DNA from: UBA4810 sp002479215
Lineage (GTDB): Bacteria > Desulfobacterota > Syntrophia > Syntrophales > Smithellaceae
Direction: 5' to 3'
Length of the DNA stretch: 64,000 nt
NCBI GenBank assembly: GCA_049514435.1
Contig: JBEKVB010000008.1
Location: 1 to 64,000 of the forward strand
This document shows positions 1 through 8,723 of this stretch, one piece after another. The position numbers and the translations under genes were made by a program. Below the pieces are notes generated by a model. The model saw only the letters and a list, made by a program, of their open reading frames with translations. It ran no database searches and had not been told where the DNA came from. Positions within the stretch are counted from its first letter, which is position 1, and each line of letters begins with the position of its first letter.

Positions 1-1221
1 AAAAATGTCAAAACGGAAAGAATAGTGGCTGCGGCCGGAATTAAAATTATTTTACGCAGTTTTTCCCTGGGCAATAAATAAACGATACCCCAGATGAGCA
101 TTATGCCGATGCCGATGGAGGGCAGATAGGTATAGCGGTCGGCCATCGCTTGTGAACCGACCTGCACCAAACCGATTACAGGAATCAGAGTGCCCAGATA
201 CCAAAACCAGCCCACGAACAAAAAAGGTAATTTCTTAATGGTGTAAATAACAACAATAGTAATTCCGATCAAGATTAAGAGTGCGCCGGAGACAGGCAAC
301 TGCAAAAAGGGATCTTCATAAGGATAAAATACGGCCAGATCAACCGGCCAGAAAATCTTCCCTAAATAAGAAACATAAGAAATGATCGCGTTGACAACAC
401 GTTCGGCAAACGGCAGCTTCTGCACGGAAACCAGAGCGCCGCCCTTGTTTTGAGCCCAGATAGTCATAATACTCGAGACGATTGTTAAGAAAATAAAAGG
501 TGCCTTTTCCCATAAAAGGGAACGGATGGTGGAAGAACTACTCGTAAGCGGCGTGGATATCTTTTTCTCTTTAGCAGAATCGGTCCTGCGCTGTTTAGTT
601 TTCTTCTTTTCTAATCTTCCACTTACCGCTGCCGGCACTTTTACTGGAGCGAGAGCTTTCGGCCAGCGCCCTAACGGCCAGAAATCAAGCAACATCAGCA
701 CAAAAGGCAGGGTAACCAGCATGGGTTTGGCCATTAGTCCCAGCGCAAATAGCATTAAACAAAGAAAATATCGGGCAAGTTTTTGCTCTTCCACGTAAAG
801 GGCATAGACGTAGAGGGTCGCCATACCGAAAAACATGCTCAAAACATCTTTGCGTTCGGCCGCCCAGGCCACCGATTCCACCCGCAGGGGATGCAGGGCG
901 AAAAGAGCCGCGACGAAAGCCGAAGGCCAAGGGCTTTTTGTGGTTTTGTTTAGGAATAAGAATAAGAGAAGGACACTGCCGATATGCAATAATAAATTTA
1001 CCAGGTGATGACCGGAAGCGTTGGCGCCGAATAAGCTCCAGTCCAGAGCATGAGAAAGTAGCGTCAGGGGATGCCAGTTACTGGAGACAACAGCGCTAAA
1101 TGCCAGTGATATAAACATTATCATCGAAATTGGTAAAACCATTGCCCAAAATCCGGCCAAAGGCAATGAGAGAAAAAACGACTAAAAAAACTACCGTAAG
1201 ATATTTGTATTTTCTATCCAT
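1..1221 (-). pseudogene. TMTC-like multi-spanning membrane protein, 5' end broken, runs off the left edge
   Basis: An open frame on the minus strand runs from about 1181 to the window edge. It carries signatures of bacterial TMTC/DUF1736-type membrane proteins that usually precede TPR repeats: ALHPLRVESVAWAAERKDVL near 899-840 and MADRYTYLP near 146. The natural start is the ATG at 1221, whose frame encodes the family N-terminus (ending NVYITG) but stops at TAG 1098-1096. The family sequence resumes in another frame at AFSAVVSSNWHPL. About 20 residues normally found between these blocks are missing, so I infer an internal deletion with frameshift. The ATG at 1221 overlaps the stop of the upstream glycosyltransferase, which suggests the intact pair was translationally coupled. 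A sequencing error alone would not explain the missing residues. Confidence 0.75.
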
Positions 1222-1966
1222 GGGCGGGAAATAGGGGAGAATGTATTATTTTTATTTTAGCCAGGCGAAAACTGCACGCCGTTTCCAAACAGCCCAAGCC
1301 GTATTTTAAACTGCGGATAAAATTAATGGAAGACGCTTCCGCGAAATAACTTGTCGGGCAGCTCACTTCGGCCACGGTATAGTCAAACCAGATAATTTGA
1401 GCAAGCATTTGATTATCAAAAACAAAATCATCGGAATTATTTTGCAGCGGCAGACGCAATAATAACTCCCGGGAAAAGGCGCGGTATCCGGTATGATATT
1501 CGGAGAGTTTCGCTCCAAATAGAAAATTTTCCACAAGAGTCAAAAAGCGATTAGCAATATATCTCCAAAACGGCATACCGCCTTTTAAGGCATAGCCGCC
1601 CAGGACACGGGAACCGAGCACGCAATGATAAAGGCCGCTCGCGATTAATGAGGCCATGGCCGGAATTAGCTTCGGCGTGTATTGATAATCGGGATGCACC
1701 ATAATCACAATGTCCGCGCCTTCTTCCAGCGCGAGACGATAACAGGTTTTTTGATTGCCGCCATAGCCGCGATTATTTTTGTGAGCGTAAAGTTTGGTTT
1801 GGGGAAGGCCTGACGCGATTTTTACAGTATGATCGGAGCTGGCATCATCGACAAAAATAACTAAATCAACAATACCTTGAGCCATAACCTCCTCGTATGT
1901 TTTAAGGAGAGTTTTCTCGGCGTTATAAGCCGGCATGACCACGACTACTTTTTTATTCTGAAACAT
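1214..1966 (-). CDS. Family 2 glycosyltransferase, dolichol-phosphate mannosyltransferase type
   Basis: 250 aa. GT-A fold motifs are visible: VVVVMPAYNAEKTL at the N-terminus, the nucleotide/metal-binding region IFVDDASSDHT around residue 40, an IVIMVHPDYQYTP segment around residue 90, and a GSRVLGG...YHTGYRAFSREL acceptor region around 118-168. There is no obvious C-terminal membrane segment, so it resembles soluble DPM1-like enzymes that charge a polyprenyl phosphate with sugar. The stop codon lies inside the start of the downstream TMTC-like gene. The pair may have made and used a lipid-linked sugar, which is inference. The sugar donor cannot be told from sequence. Confidence 0.85.
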   Translation of the reverse strand: MFQNKKVVVVMPAYNAEKTLLKTYEEVMAQGIVDLVIFVDDASSDHTVKIASGLPQTKLYAHKNNRGYGGNQKTCYRLALEEGADIVIMVHPDYQYTPKLIPAMASLIASGLYHCVLGSRVLGGYALKGGMPFWRYIANRFLTLVENFLFGAKLSEYHTGYRAFSRELLLRLPLQNNSDDFVFDNQMLAQIIWFDYTVAEVSCPTSYFAEASSINFIRSLKYGLGCLETACSFRLAKIKIIHSPLFPAHG

Positions 1967-1985
1967 ATTATTCTAAATCCACTGT

Positions 1986-3023
1986 TTAAGAAAATTGATT
2001 ATTAAGTTTTTGCTGCTGCAATTTCGCTTGCGCAACAATTCTTTCCATAAGTTCAGCCACCGTCGGTTCATCATGAATCAAGCCGGTAACCTGCCCCACG
2101 GGAAGAACGCCCTTTTTCATATCGCCTTTTTCCGTAGCGAGTTTTATTGCTTTAAATCCATTGGCCATAAAGGCCAGTTGCCGGACGTTTTTCCATCCGG
2201 ATAGCAACACTCCCAGAAACAACTTGCTAAAAGGCAGACCCAATTGCTGGGCAATCTCCTGCGAATTAAAGAAAGCCGCGGGTAAATTCAAGCCTCGCTT
2301 AACGGCTTTTTTAGCGGCATGTGTTTTCAGGACGCGGCATAAAATTCCGTCAAAACGATCGGAAAAAAGCGTATCGTTGACGTCTTTTTCGATGGATAAA
2401 TTTTTATAAATTTCATGCAGGGGACTTTCCTTGGTGGTCATAAAGCGAGTGCCCATGGCAATACCTTCCGCGCCCAGAGCAAGAGCGGCGGCCAATCCCC
2501 GCCCATCGGCAAATCCGCCGGCGGCAATGACAGGAATATTAATGGTATCAACCAGAGAAGGTATAAGAACAAGAGATGTTATATGTTCGCCATGCGCCGC
2601 AGCTTCATGACCCGTTGCCACAACGCCGTCTGCGCCGTAATCCTGCGCGCGTTTAGCGTGACGCGCGTTAACAACCGTGGCAATGACTTTTCCGCCATAG
2701 GCGTGAGCCTCCTTTACCAGCCAATCGCCTTTTCCCAGCGAAAAATTAATGACGGCCACTTGTTCTTCCAACAAAACTTTGGCGTTTTCCTTTGCTCCCG
2801 GGAAAAGAAGAGTGGCATTGGCCCCAAAAGGCTTAGCGGTAAGCCCACGGATTTCTTTTATCGCCTTACGCGTTTGTTCGGCATTCAATGGACCTGTAGC
2901 CAAAATGCCTAATCCGCCGGCATTGGAAACGGCGGCAACCATTTTCGGCACGCTGATCCAGCTCATGCCGGATAAAAGAATAGGATACTTGATGCCGAAA
3001 AGTTCTGTGATCCGAGTTTTCAT
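1986..3023 (-). CDS. Nitronate monooxygenase / 2-nitropropane dioxygenase family flavoprotein
   Basis: 345 aa TIM-barrel flavoprotein of the NMO/FabK superfamily. The N-terminus has ITELFGIKYPILLSGMSWI; mid-protein there are GADGVVATGHEAAAHGEH and PVIAAGGFADGRGLAAALAL, the FMN phosphate-binding region; GAEGIAMGTRFM follows. These features are shared by nitronate monooxygenases and FabK-type enoyl-ACP reductases, so the substrate is open. The ATG at 3023 is preceded by AAGGAG. It lies 69 bases downstream of the hydroxyacyl-CoA dehydrogenase, and in anaerobes such neighbours often sit in acyl-CoA metabolism loci, which leaves an enoyl-thioester or nitronate role equally possible. Confidence 0.85.
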   Translation of the reverse strand: MKTRITELFGIKYPILLSGMSWISVPKMVAAVSNAGGLGILATGPLNAEQTRKAIKEIRGLTAKPFGANATLLFPGAKENAKVLLEEQVAVINFSLGKGDWLVKEAHAYGGKVIATVVNARHAKRAQDYGADGVVATGHEAAAHGEHITSLVLIPSLVDTINIPVIAAGGFADGRGLAAALALGAEGIAMGTRFMTTKESPLHEIYKNLSIEKDVNDTLFSDRFDGILCRVLKTHAAKKAVKRGLNLPAAFFNSQEIAQQLGLPFSKLFLGVLLSGWKNVRQLAFMANGFKAIKLATEKGDMKKGVLPVGQVTGLIHDEPTVAELMERIVAQAKLQQQKLNNQFS

Positions 3024-3092
3024 AAATAAAAATTCTCCTTAATAGAAAATAAATTTGTCAGCAGGAATTATGAGCAGTAAATTACACTACCA

Positions 3093-3950
3093 TTACTTTT
3101 TGCTGTAGTCGTATACGCCCCGGCCTGTTTTGCGCCCCAAAAAGCCGGCGCGGACAAGCTTTCTCAAGTATTGAGCCGGGCGATATTTGTCTCCCAGCTC
3201 TCTGTGCATACCTTCCGTTATACGCAGCTGCGTATCCAGGCCGATAAGATCAGCCAGGGCCAGAGGCCCGATCGGATGATTGCAGCCCAGCATCATGGCC
3301 TTATCAATGTCCTCCGCTGCGGCCAGACCTTCATCCAAAACAAAAAAAGCTTCATTGATCATGGAGCAGAGAATTCTATTGACGACGAACGCCGGCGCTT
3401 CTTTGACAACGACTACTTCCTTGCCGATTTTCTTTCCCCAGGCCTTGGCAATTTGCAGTGTCTCTTCGGATGTTTGGTGACCGCGGATGATCTCCAATAA
3501 GCGCATTACCGGAACCGGATTGAAAAAATGGGTGCCGATGAAACGATCAGGCCTTCTGGTAATAGCGGCCATTTCGGTGATGCTGAGACCGGAAGTATTG
3601 GTAAAAAACAAACAGTGCTTAGGAACAATTTCTTCGAGTTCCTGGTAGACCTTTTTCTTTACCTCCATGATTTCAATAACAACTTCCACGACTATATCGG
3701 CTTTGCCTGCCGCCTCCTGCAAATCCAAAGTAGGTTTAATCCGGCCGAGAATGGAATCCATTTGATCTTTTGTTATTTTGCCTTTTTCCACATCGCGGTT
3801 AAGATTCTTTCTGATGGTGTTCATTCCGCCGTCAATAAATCTTTGCTCAATGTCCCGCATAAACACTTCATATCCCGCTTGAGCGCAAATCTGGGCAATG
3901 CCATTGCCCATTAAACCGGCGCCCAAAACGCATAATTTTTTGATTTCCAC
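3093..3950 (-). CDS. hbd: 3-hydroxybutyryl-CoA dehydrogenase (3-hydroxyacyl-CoA dehydrogenase)
   Basis: About 285 aa, usual length for Hbd/PaaH enzymes that oxidise (S)-3-hydroxyacyl-CoA with NAD(P). The N-terminal Rossmann motif is VLGAGLMGNGIAQICAQAGY. The catalytic histidine region is THFFNPVPVMRLLEIIRG, followed by a C-terminal dimerisation domain containing NRILCSMINEAFFVLDEG and LIGLDTQLRI. An ATG lies at 3962, but the GGAGG of the Shine-Dalgarno site falls inside its first codons. The GTG at 3950, five bases after GGAGG and giving the standard MEIKK-type N-terminus, is the better start. Role: beta-oxidation, butyrate or poly-hydroxybutyrate type metabolism. Confidence 0.92.
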   Translation of the reverse strand: MEIKKLCVLGAGLMGNGIAQICAQAGYEVFMRDIEQRFIDGGMNTIRKNLNRDVEKGKITKDQMDSILGRIKPTLDLQEAAGKADIVVEVVIEIMEVKKKVYQELEEIVPKHCLFFTNTSGLSITEMAAITRRPDRFIGTHFFNPVPVMRLLEIIRGHQTSEETLQIAKAWGKKIGKEVVVVKEAPAFVVNRILCSMINEAFFVLDEGLAAAEDIDKAMMLGCNHPIGPLALADLIGLDTQLRITEGMHRELGDKYRPAQYLRKLVRAGFLGRKTGRGVYDYSKK

Positions 3951-4110
3951 GTCATCCTCCATAATAAATATTTGTATTTATTATATAAAATAATTAATCC
4001 GGTTATTTTTTCCTGGGGAAACGTAGCAGACAAAACGCGCCAAAGTCAAGAAAAAACCCCGCCCATATAATTTTATTGAAGAGCTATCGCAGATGTGCCA
4101 GTATTGGTTT

Positions 4111-4629
4111 ATGCATATTTTAGTCGACGGTTATAATTTAATCCGGCAATCCGATCTTTTACGGCGTTATGAGCGGCACAGCCTGGAGGCGGGACGCCGG
4201 GCATTAATGTCGAAGCTTAGCGATTATAAAAGAAAAAAGGGACATAGAATTACGGTAGTTTTCGACGGTTGGAAAAGCGGTTCCGCGGAAGAAGGAAGGG
4301 ACAGACACGGAAATATCGAAATTATTTACTCGCGGCAGGGAGAAAAAGCCGATGAGGTCATCAAAAGAATTACCGATCAAACCGCCGAAGAAACAATAGT
4401 CGTTTCTTCCGATCGGGAGATAGCTTCCTATGCAACGCGGCAGGGGAAAACAGCTTTGTCTTCTTTGGAGTTTGAAACAATTATGAATAAAGCTATCTCT
4501 CCGTCATGGAGCGGAATATATGAGCAGGAAGGTGAAGAAGGTAGGGTTCACCGACGCAAAAAGAAGGGTCCGGCAAGAAGACTGCCGCGAACCAAAAGGC
4601 AGGCCCAGACAAAAATCAAAAAGCTGTGA
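4111..4629 (+). CDS. NYN-domain (YacP/Rae1-like) predicted ribonuclease
   Basis: 172 aa from the ATG at 4111; an in-frame ATG at 4093 would add six residues unlike the family. The start HILVDGYNLIR is the hallmark of YacP/DUF901 NYN (PIN-like) nucleases, with acidic residues at D5 and further on in VVFDG, EKADEVIKRI and VVSSDREIASYA. The last 40 residues are rich in Lys and Arg, suggesting RNA contact. Bacillus YacP (Rae1) is a ribosome-associated mRNA nuclease; transfer of that function here is inference. It stands alone on the plus strand, convergent with nothing and upstream of a hairpin-rich gap. Confidence 0.8.
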   Translation: MHILVDGYNLIRQSDLLRRYERHSLEAGRRALMSKLSDYKRKKGHRITVVFDGWKSGSAEEGRDRHGNIEIIYSRQGEKADEVIKRITDQTAEETIVVSSDREIASYATRQGKTALSSLEFETIMNKAISPSWSGIYEQEGEEGRVHRRKKKGPARRLPRTKRQAQTKIKKL

Positions 4630-4899
4630 CGTGAGTTTTAATCAAAAAATATTTCCCTGAAAAGTTGCCGTTCAGCCGCAGAAGATTTAATGTTGCGGTC
4701 AATTTCCGGCAATTCACCCCGCTGCAGAAAGCTCCCGTCTCCCGCCGGGGGTTGAATGCTTTCTGCAAGCCGCGGGATGTCGCGTTTAGAAAAGGAGCCT
4801 CCGGCTCCTGCAACCTAAAGGTCATCTGCGACCGGAGGGGCTCCACTGCCGCGAGCCCGCCAAAGCATCAAAAGGGTGACGGCGGGAGTAAAATAATAG
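4630..4899. other. Intergenic region with two hairpins, no gene recognised
   Basis: No convincing gene. 4718-4776 folds into a long imperfect hairpin: arms CCCGC-TGCAGAAAGC (4718-4732) and GCTTTCTGCA...GCGGG (4758-4776), 15 pairs with a four-base bulge. 4794-4808 forms GGAGCC/GGCTCC around a three-base loop. AACCTAAAGGTCA at about 4811 recurs in the gap near 36650, so this may be a decayed member of a dispersed repeat. Neither hairpin is followed by a clear T-run, so I do not call a terminator. Confidence 0.5.
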
Positions 4900-4928
4900 T
4901 TGAAAATTGATAATATTTTTGGTAAAAT
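4900..4928 (+). promoter_or_regulatory. Sigma-70-type promoter for the Ig-like lipoprotein
   Basis: TTGAAA at 4900-4905 and TAAAAT at 4923-4928 with a 17-base spacer, about 45 bases upstream of the start at 4973. A good Shine-Dalgarno site (AAAGGAGA) precedes the ATG. Confidence 0.6.
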
Positions 4929-4972
4929 TGCATCAAAAATCTCATCTGTACGTTTAAGAAAAGGAGATAACA

Positions 4973-7108
4973 ATGGCCAAATTAACCAAGGGTAAATTAT
5001 TGCAGCCATTACTGCTGCTGATTTTTTTTGCCCTATTTTTTTGTCTGAGCGGATGTGGCGGCAGTCCGGCTACAACGGCCACGACTGGTGCAACAACGAC
5101 AACAACTACTACAACACCTACAACACCTACAACAACCAACCTGAGCTCTCTTACTTTAAGCACTGCCTCTAATTCTGTAATATTCGGAACTCCCCTAAGC
5201 GCTACTGCGACACTCAAGGATGCCAACGGAGCACTACTACCGGGTGCGGTCGTGACTTTCGTGGCAGCAGATAGTTCACTTGTCGTGTTTACTCCTGCCA
5301 CAACAGCGTTGACAAACGCCAGCGGCGTCGCTTCGGTCAACTTGAATGCAGCAACCTATAGTTCTGCGGGCGCTACCAGCATTACGGTATCAGCGCCGGT
5401 TACCACGGCAGGGACTACTACAACTGTTACGAGCACTCCCGTGGGCATATCGGTGGGCACCGCGGCGATTACTCTGGGCGCGCTTTTTGTGGCCCAGTCG
5501 CCAATCTCCGCTTATGGCAGTAGCATCGTCAGTATACCGGTATATATAAATAGCGTACTTGCCACGATACCTATCTCCGTGGCCTTTACTTCCCCCTGCG
5601 TCGGCGAGGACTTGGCAACGCTCACCTCGCCGGTAACAACTATCTTAGGCACGGCGACTTCCACGTATAAGGACAACGGCTGCGCTTCCGGAACAGACAC
5701 GATAACGGCATCTGTGACCGGGGCTACTGCCAGCGCAACAATAACTGTGGCCATCCCGGCCACCAACAATATCCAATTTGTGTCGGTAACGCCGGCAATC
5801 ATCGGAATTCAGGGATCTGGTGCTTCCACATTACCGGAGAGTTCTATCGTGAAATTCCAGGTGGTGGACAGCAACAATAATGGCAAAGCAGGAGTGCTGG
5901 TCGATTTCAGTCTGCTGCCGGCCAATTACGTGCTGCTGGGGATCACCATGTCTGCCGCCTCGGCGACATCGGACGCCAATGGATATGTCACGACTACGGT
6001 TACTTCAGGTACGGTGCCGACGCCGGTCTGGGTTGTGGCCAAAGTACACAGCAATCCGGCAATTCTCACTCAGTCCAACACGTTAACTATAACGACAGGG
6101 CTGCCTACACAAAACTTTTTCTCGCTGAGCGTTCAAACCCATAATGTCGAAGGCTGGGAATATGACGGTGTGACCTCCACCTTAACTATTATCGCTTCGG
6201 ATCGTCTGGGCAATCCCGTACCGGACGGGACAGTGATCAACTTTATCACTGCGGGTGCGCAAATTAGACCGGCGTCTTGTACGACGGCCAAGGGAACCTG
6301 CACAGTTACATTCATAACCGCTGATTTTAGACCGAACAATATAACACCAGGAATAGCGGCGTTGGATGAACTCGGTAATCCGATTACCATTGATGGCGGA
6401 GCGCCGCTTTTTGTTACGAAGGGCCGGGTGACGCTGCTGGCTTACGCCGTGGGCGAGAAAAGTTTCATTGATGCCAACTTCAACAATATTTATGATCCTG
6501 GAGAAACATTTTACGACCTGGGCGACTTGTACATTGACGAGAACGAAAATGGCATCTGGGATCCGGGAGAGACATATATCCCTTACGATAACCCGGCGGG
6601 TACGCTAGCCTGCACGACCCAGCCTTCCCTCGCACCTCTGCCGGCTAATTACGCGACTTCGCCCAGTAAGGAAATGACCTGTACCGGAGTCTGGGGGGAA
6701 GCCTATGTGCGGCGTGACCAAATCATGACCCTGTCCTCCATTCATCCTGTAATATCACAACACACGTTTACTATGGGGGCAAGTTGTTATCAGACATTTT
6801 CATTCTGGTTGATGGACGAAAACTACAATCCCATGCCGGCGGGGACCACCGTGTCCATAGCGAACAATCATGTCACATATTCACCCACGGTAATTCCTAT
6901 AGTGGCGGCGGTAAGCGTTCTGGGTCAGCCCGTCTACGATTCCAACCACGCCGGGGGAACACGGGTTAGCCTTACAGTAGACGGAGCGTCTGCTGCTGAT
7001 GGTTGCGGGTCAGGACCTTTTCCCTATCCGACAGGACTTGTGGATATAGTAATTACGACTCCTGCTCCTGGAGTTCTTGCCACCAACATAACCGTTCTGG
7101 TGAACTAA
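4973..7108 (+). CDS. Large secreted lipoprotein with bacterial Ig-like (Big) repeats
   Basis: 711 aa. A lipoprotein signal peptide (about residues 8-27) ends in the lipobox LSGC, so the mature protein should be anchored by a lipidated Cys. A Thr-rich linker follows (residues 33-55), then several beta-rich repeats of bacterial Ig-like type 1: each has a SVIFGTPLSATATLKDANG or SIVKFQVVDSNNNGKAGVLV strand followed by TNASGVASV or TSDANGYVTTTV. Near residues 500-530 two Asp/Asn-rich loops (DANFNNIYDPGE and DENENGIWDPGE) look like EF-hand or thrombospondin-type calcium sites. No catalytic domain is recognised. It is a single-gene transcription unit with promoter and terminator; a surface structural or adhesive role is inference. 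Confidence 0.85.
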   Translation: MAKLTKGKLLQPLLLLIFFALFFCLSGCGGSPATTATTGATTTTTTTTPTTPTTTNLSSLTLSTASNSVIFGTPLSATATLKDANGALLPGAVVTFVAADSSLVVFTPATTALTNASGVASVNLNAATYSSAGATSITVSAPVTTAGTTTTVTSTPVGISVGTAAITLGALFVAQSPISAYGSSIVSIPVYINSVLATIPISVAFTSPCVGEDLATLTSPVTTILGTATSTYKDNGCASGTDTITASVTGATASATITVAIPATNNIQFVSVTPAIIGIQGSGASTLPESSIVKFQVVDSNNNGKAGVLVDFSLLPANYVLLGITMSAASATSDANGYVTTTVTSGTVPTPVWVVAKVHSNPAILTQSNTLTITTGLPTQNFFSLSVQTHNVEGWEYDGVTSTLTIIASDRLGNPVPDGTVINFITAGAQIRPASCTTAKGTCTVTFITADFRPNNITPGIAALDELGNPITIDGGAPLFVTKGRVTLLAYAVGEKSFIDANFNNIYDPGETFYDLGDLYIDENENGIWDPGETYIPYDNPAGTLACTTQPSLAPLPANYATSPSKEMTCTGVWGEAYVRRDQIMTLSSIHPVISQHTFTMGASCYQTFSFWLMDENYNPMPAGTTVSIANNHVTYSPTVIPIVAAVSVLGQPVYDSNHAGGTRVSLTVDGASAADGCGSGPFPYPTGLVDIVITTPAPGVLATNITVLVN

Positions 7109-7137
7109 AAGACACTTCGCCTTTGATGCGCTGCTAG

Positions 7138-7169
7138 AAAAGCCGGCTGGGGGCCGGCTTTTCTTTTTC
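7138..7169 (+). terminator. Intrinsic terminator after the Ig-like lipoprotein
   Basis: Perfect 10-bp stem AAAAGCCGGC / GCCGGCTTTT with a five-base loop, followed by a T-rich tail, 30 bases after the stop codon. Confidence 0.85.
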
Positions 7170-7172
7170 ACC

Positions 7173-7375
7173 ATTCGGGATATATCTGGTCAGCTACCCT
7201 CTTGGGCACACGCTTTAATCAATGACACTCGCTGAAAATGAATGAACCCCGTTAGAAAGTCTGCCTTTCTAACGGGGTGAAATGAAGTTTGAAGCGTAAG
7301 TGGAATTGATCCCGGGAGCGCAGCGATTCGGGATCAACCGGGTCAGCTACACTCTTTAGCGCAAGCTTTAATCAA
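7173..7375. repeat. 50-bp imperfect direct repeat that includes the holA 3' end
   Basis: 7173-7222 and 7326-7375 match at 41 of 50 positions by eye; both begin ATTCGGGAT and end GCTTTAATCAA. The second copy holds the last holA codons and stop; the first is a non-coding copy just downstream. A hairpin element (7223-7325) lies between them. The arrangement resembles a duplication made when the element arrived, followed by divergence. Confidence 0.65.
7223..7325 (-). repeat. Palindromic intergenic element carrying a nested perfect hairpin
   Basis: Read on the minus strand it has the left border ATTCCACTTACGCTTCAAAC and the right border CAGCGAGTGTCATTGATTAA, both found again at 11795-12046 and, in variant form, at 32527-32578. 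In place of the usual loop lies a perfect 14-bp stem: ACCCCGTTAGAAAG at 7246-7259, loop TCTGC, CTTTCTAACGGGGT at 7265-7278. Confidence 0.7.
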
Positions 7376-8704
7376 AAAATTCTCCAGTAAAAATCGCGGC
7401 TCCGCGGCCGTTGATTTAAAGGCGCGGTCAACCTCCAAGAGTGTATCGAGAAAATTAACCAGATCGGGATAAGAAAAATTTCCGCAGTTCCTCCAGGCAT
7501 TATAAATGACAAACGGATGCTGGCTGAAAAGGAGGCCGTCAAACTTGGCCAAAGATTGGGCTATTTCCTTAAGCTTTGGATAGACATTCTTTTGGAACCA
7601 GCCGTATTCTGCATTTTTTTTAAATGCCGGAATTTTTCCGGCATCCACTAAAATTCTGGTCTGCAGTAAAAATCTAATTTCCCGGACGAGCATGGTCAGA
7701 ATCATCAAATGATGTAAGCCCTGATCCAGGAGAGCTTTAAGGGCGCTGAGCGCCGCCAGTTGATTTTTTTCGCTAAGAGCGGCAGTTAAAGCAAAGATAG
7801 AATCTTTCCTGGTCTTGCCGACAACGTCTTCTACATCATTTTCCTCGATGAGGGGACTCTCCCCGACAAAAAAGACGAGCTTTTCGAGTTCCGTCATCGA
7901 GCGCCTTAATTCCCATCCTGTCTTTTGGCCCAAAGCGATCCAGGCCGCCTCGGTCAGTTTCTTGCCGTAATTTTCCAGCAATTTCTGCGCTTCTTTTATT
8001 AAATTTTCCTTTTGCCCGGCCTCCGAGCGGACTTTACCGAAGTAAAGTACTTCGCCTATAGCGGAGATGATTTTGAAAATTTTTTTCCTTTTATCAATGG
8101 CGGAGGCGGTAAGAATCAAGCAATTTCCGGTGGCCAAGCCTTTTTGCAGAATTTCTCCTAATTTCTCCGTATTATCGGCGCCGGACTCCGGGCTCAAGCC
8201 CAGACTGGAGGAAAGAGCTAAAACGCGGGGCAGCCACTTGGCGCGGTCTTCTCCCGCATCGCCCTCCACAATCCTGTGCCACTCTTCGTCGGTAATCTTC
8301 TTCCAGCCGTCATCTTGCAAATCTTCCCAGGAAAAGCCGGCCAGCTTTAAAAAGGTTAGAAAAGATTTTGCCGCTTGCGCCGGATTTTCATCAATGTTGT
8401 CGCGTATTTTTTGAATTAGATCGGCTAAATTTTCGCGGGATTGAAAAATAGTGGTATTTTTTACTACGACCACTTTCCTCGCGCCCAAAAGGGAAGGCGT
8501 TAAAAGGTAATTAACCAGACTATCCGTGTCGGCATTTTCTCCTTCCAGATAAAAAAGACCGAAATCCCGGTCAGCCGCAGGTAAAATTATATCCAAAATT
8601 TTATCGAGGGTTGCGCCGATTTGATATTCCTCTTCGCCATAAAGAAGATAACAAGGCGCAACAACACCTTTTTTTAAAGCAGCAAAGATTTTTTCCATGG
8701 CCAT
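7343..8704 (-). CDS. holA: DNA polymerase III delta subunit, with an extra internal segment
   Basis: 453 aa, about 110 residues longer than the E. coli or B. subtilis protein. The N-terminus PCYLLYGEEEYQI and LLGARKVVVVKNTT match the HolA nucleotide-binding-like domain I; the second half (TAAWIALGQKTGWELRRSMTELEKLVFF, then DSIFALTAALSEKNQLAAL) matches domains II-III of the clamp-loader arm. Residues about 95-190 (SWEDLQDDGW...ERTL-like acidic/Trp-rich stretch up to GNCLILTA) are an insertion between the two halves of domain I. It is probably lineage-specific rather than a fusion error because the frame is clean. It opens the beta clamp in replication. A second ATG is two codons in. Confidence 0.88.
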   Translation of the reverse strand: MAMEKIFAALKKGVVAPCYLLYGEEEYQIGATLDKILDIILPAADRDFGLFYLEGENADTDSLVNYLLTPSLLGARKVVVVKNTTIFQSRENLADLIQKIRDNIDENPAQAAKSFLTFLKLAGFSWEDLQDDGWKKITDEEWHRIVEGDAGEDRAKWLPRVLALSSSLGLSPESGADNTEKLGEILQKGLATGNCLILTASAIDKRKKIFKIISAIGEVLYFGKVRSEAGQKENLIKEAQKLLENYGKKLTEAAWIALGQKTGWELRRSMTELEKLVFFVGESPLIEENDVEDVVGKTRKDSIFALTAALSEKNQLAALSALKALLDQGLHHLMILTMLVREIRFLLQTRILVDAGKIPAFKKNAEYGWFQKNVYPKLKEIAQSLAKFDGLLFSQHPFVIYNAWRNCGNFSYPDLVNFLDTLLEVDRAFKSTAAEPRFLLENFLIKACAKECS

Positions 8705-8723
8705 AAAGGACTAAATCAGGGGA

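Noticed and set aside
2415..2912. 165-residue plus-strand frame opposite the nitronate monooxygenase gene
   Set aside because: Antisense shadow: low-complexity composition, no ribosome site, and the minus-strand gene has clear family motifs throughout.
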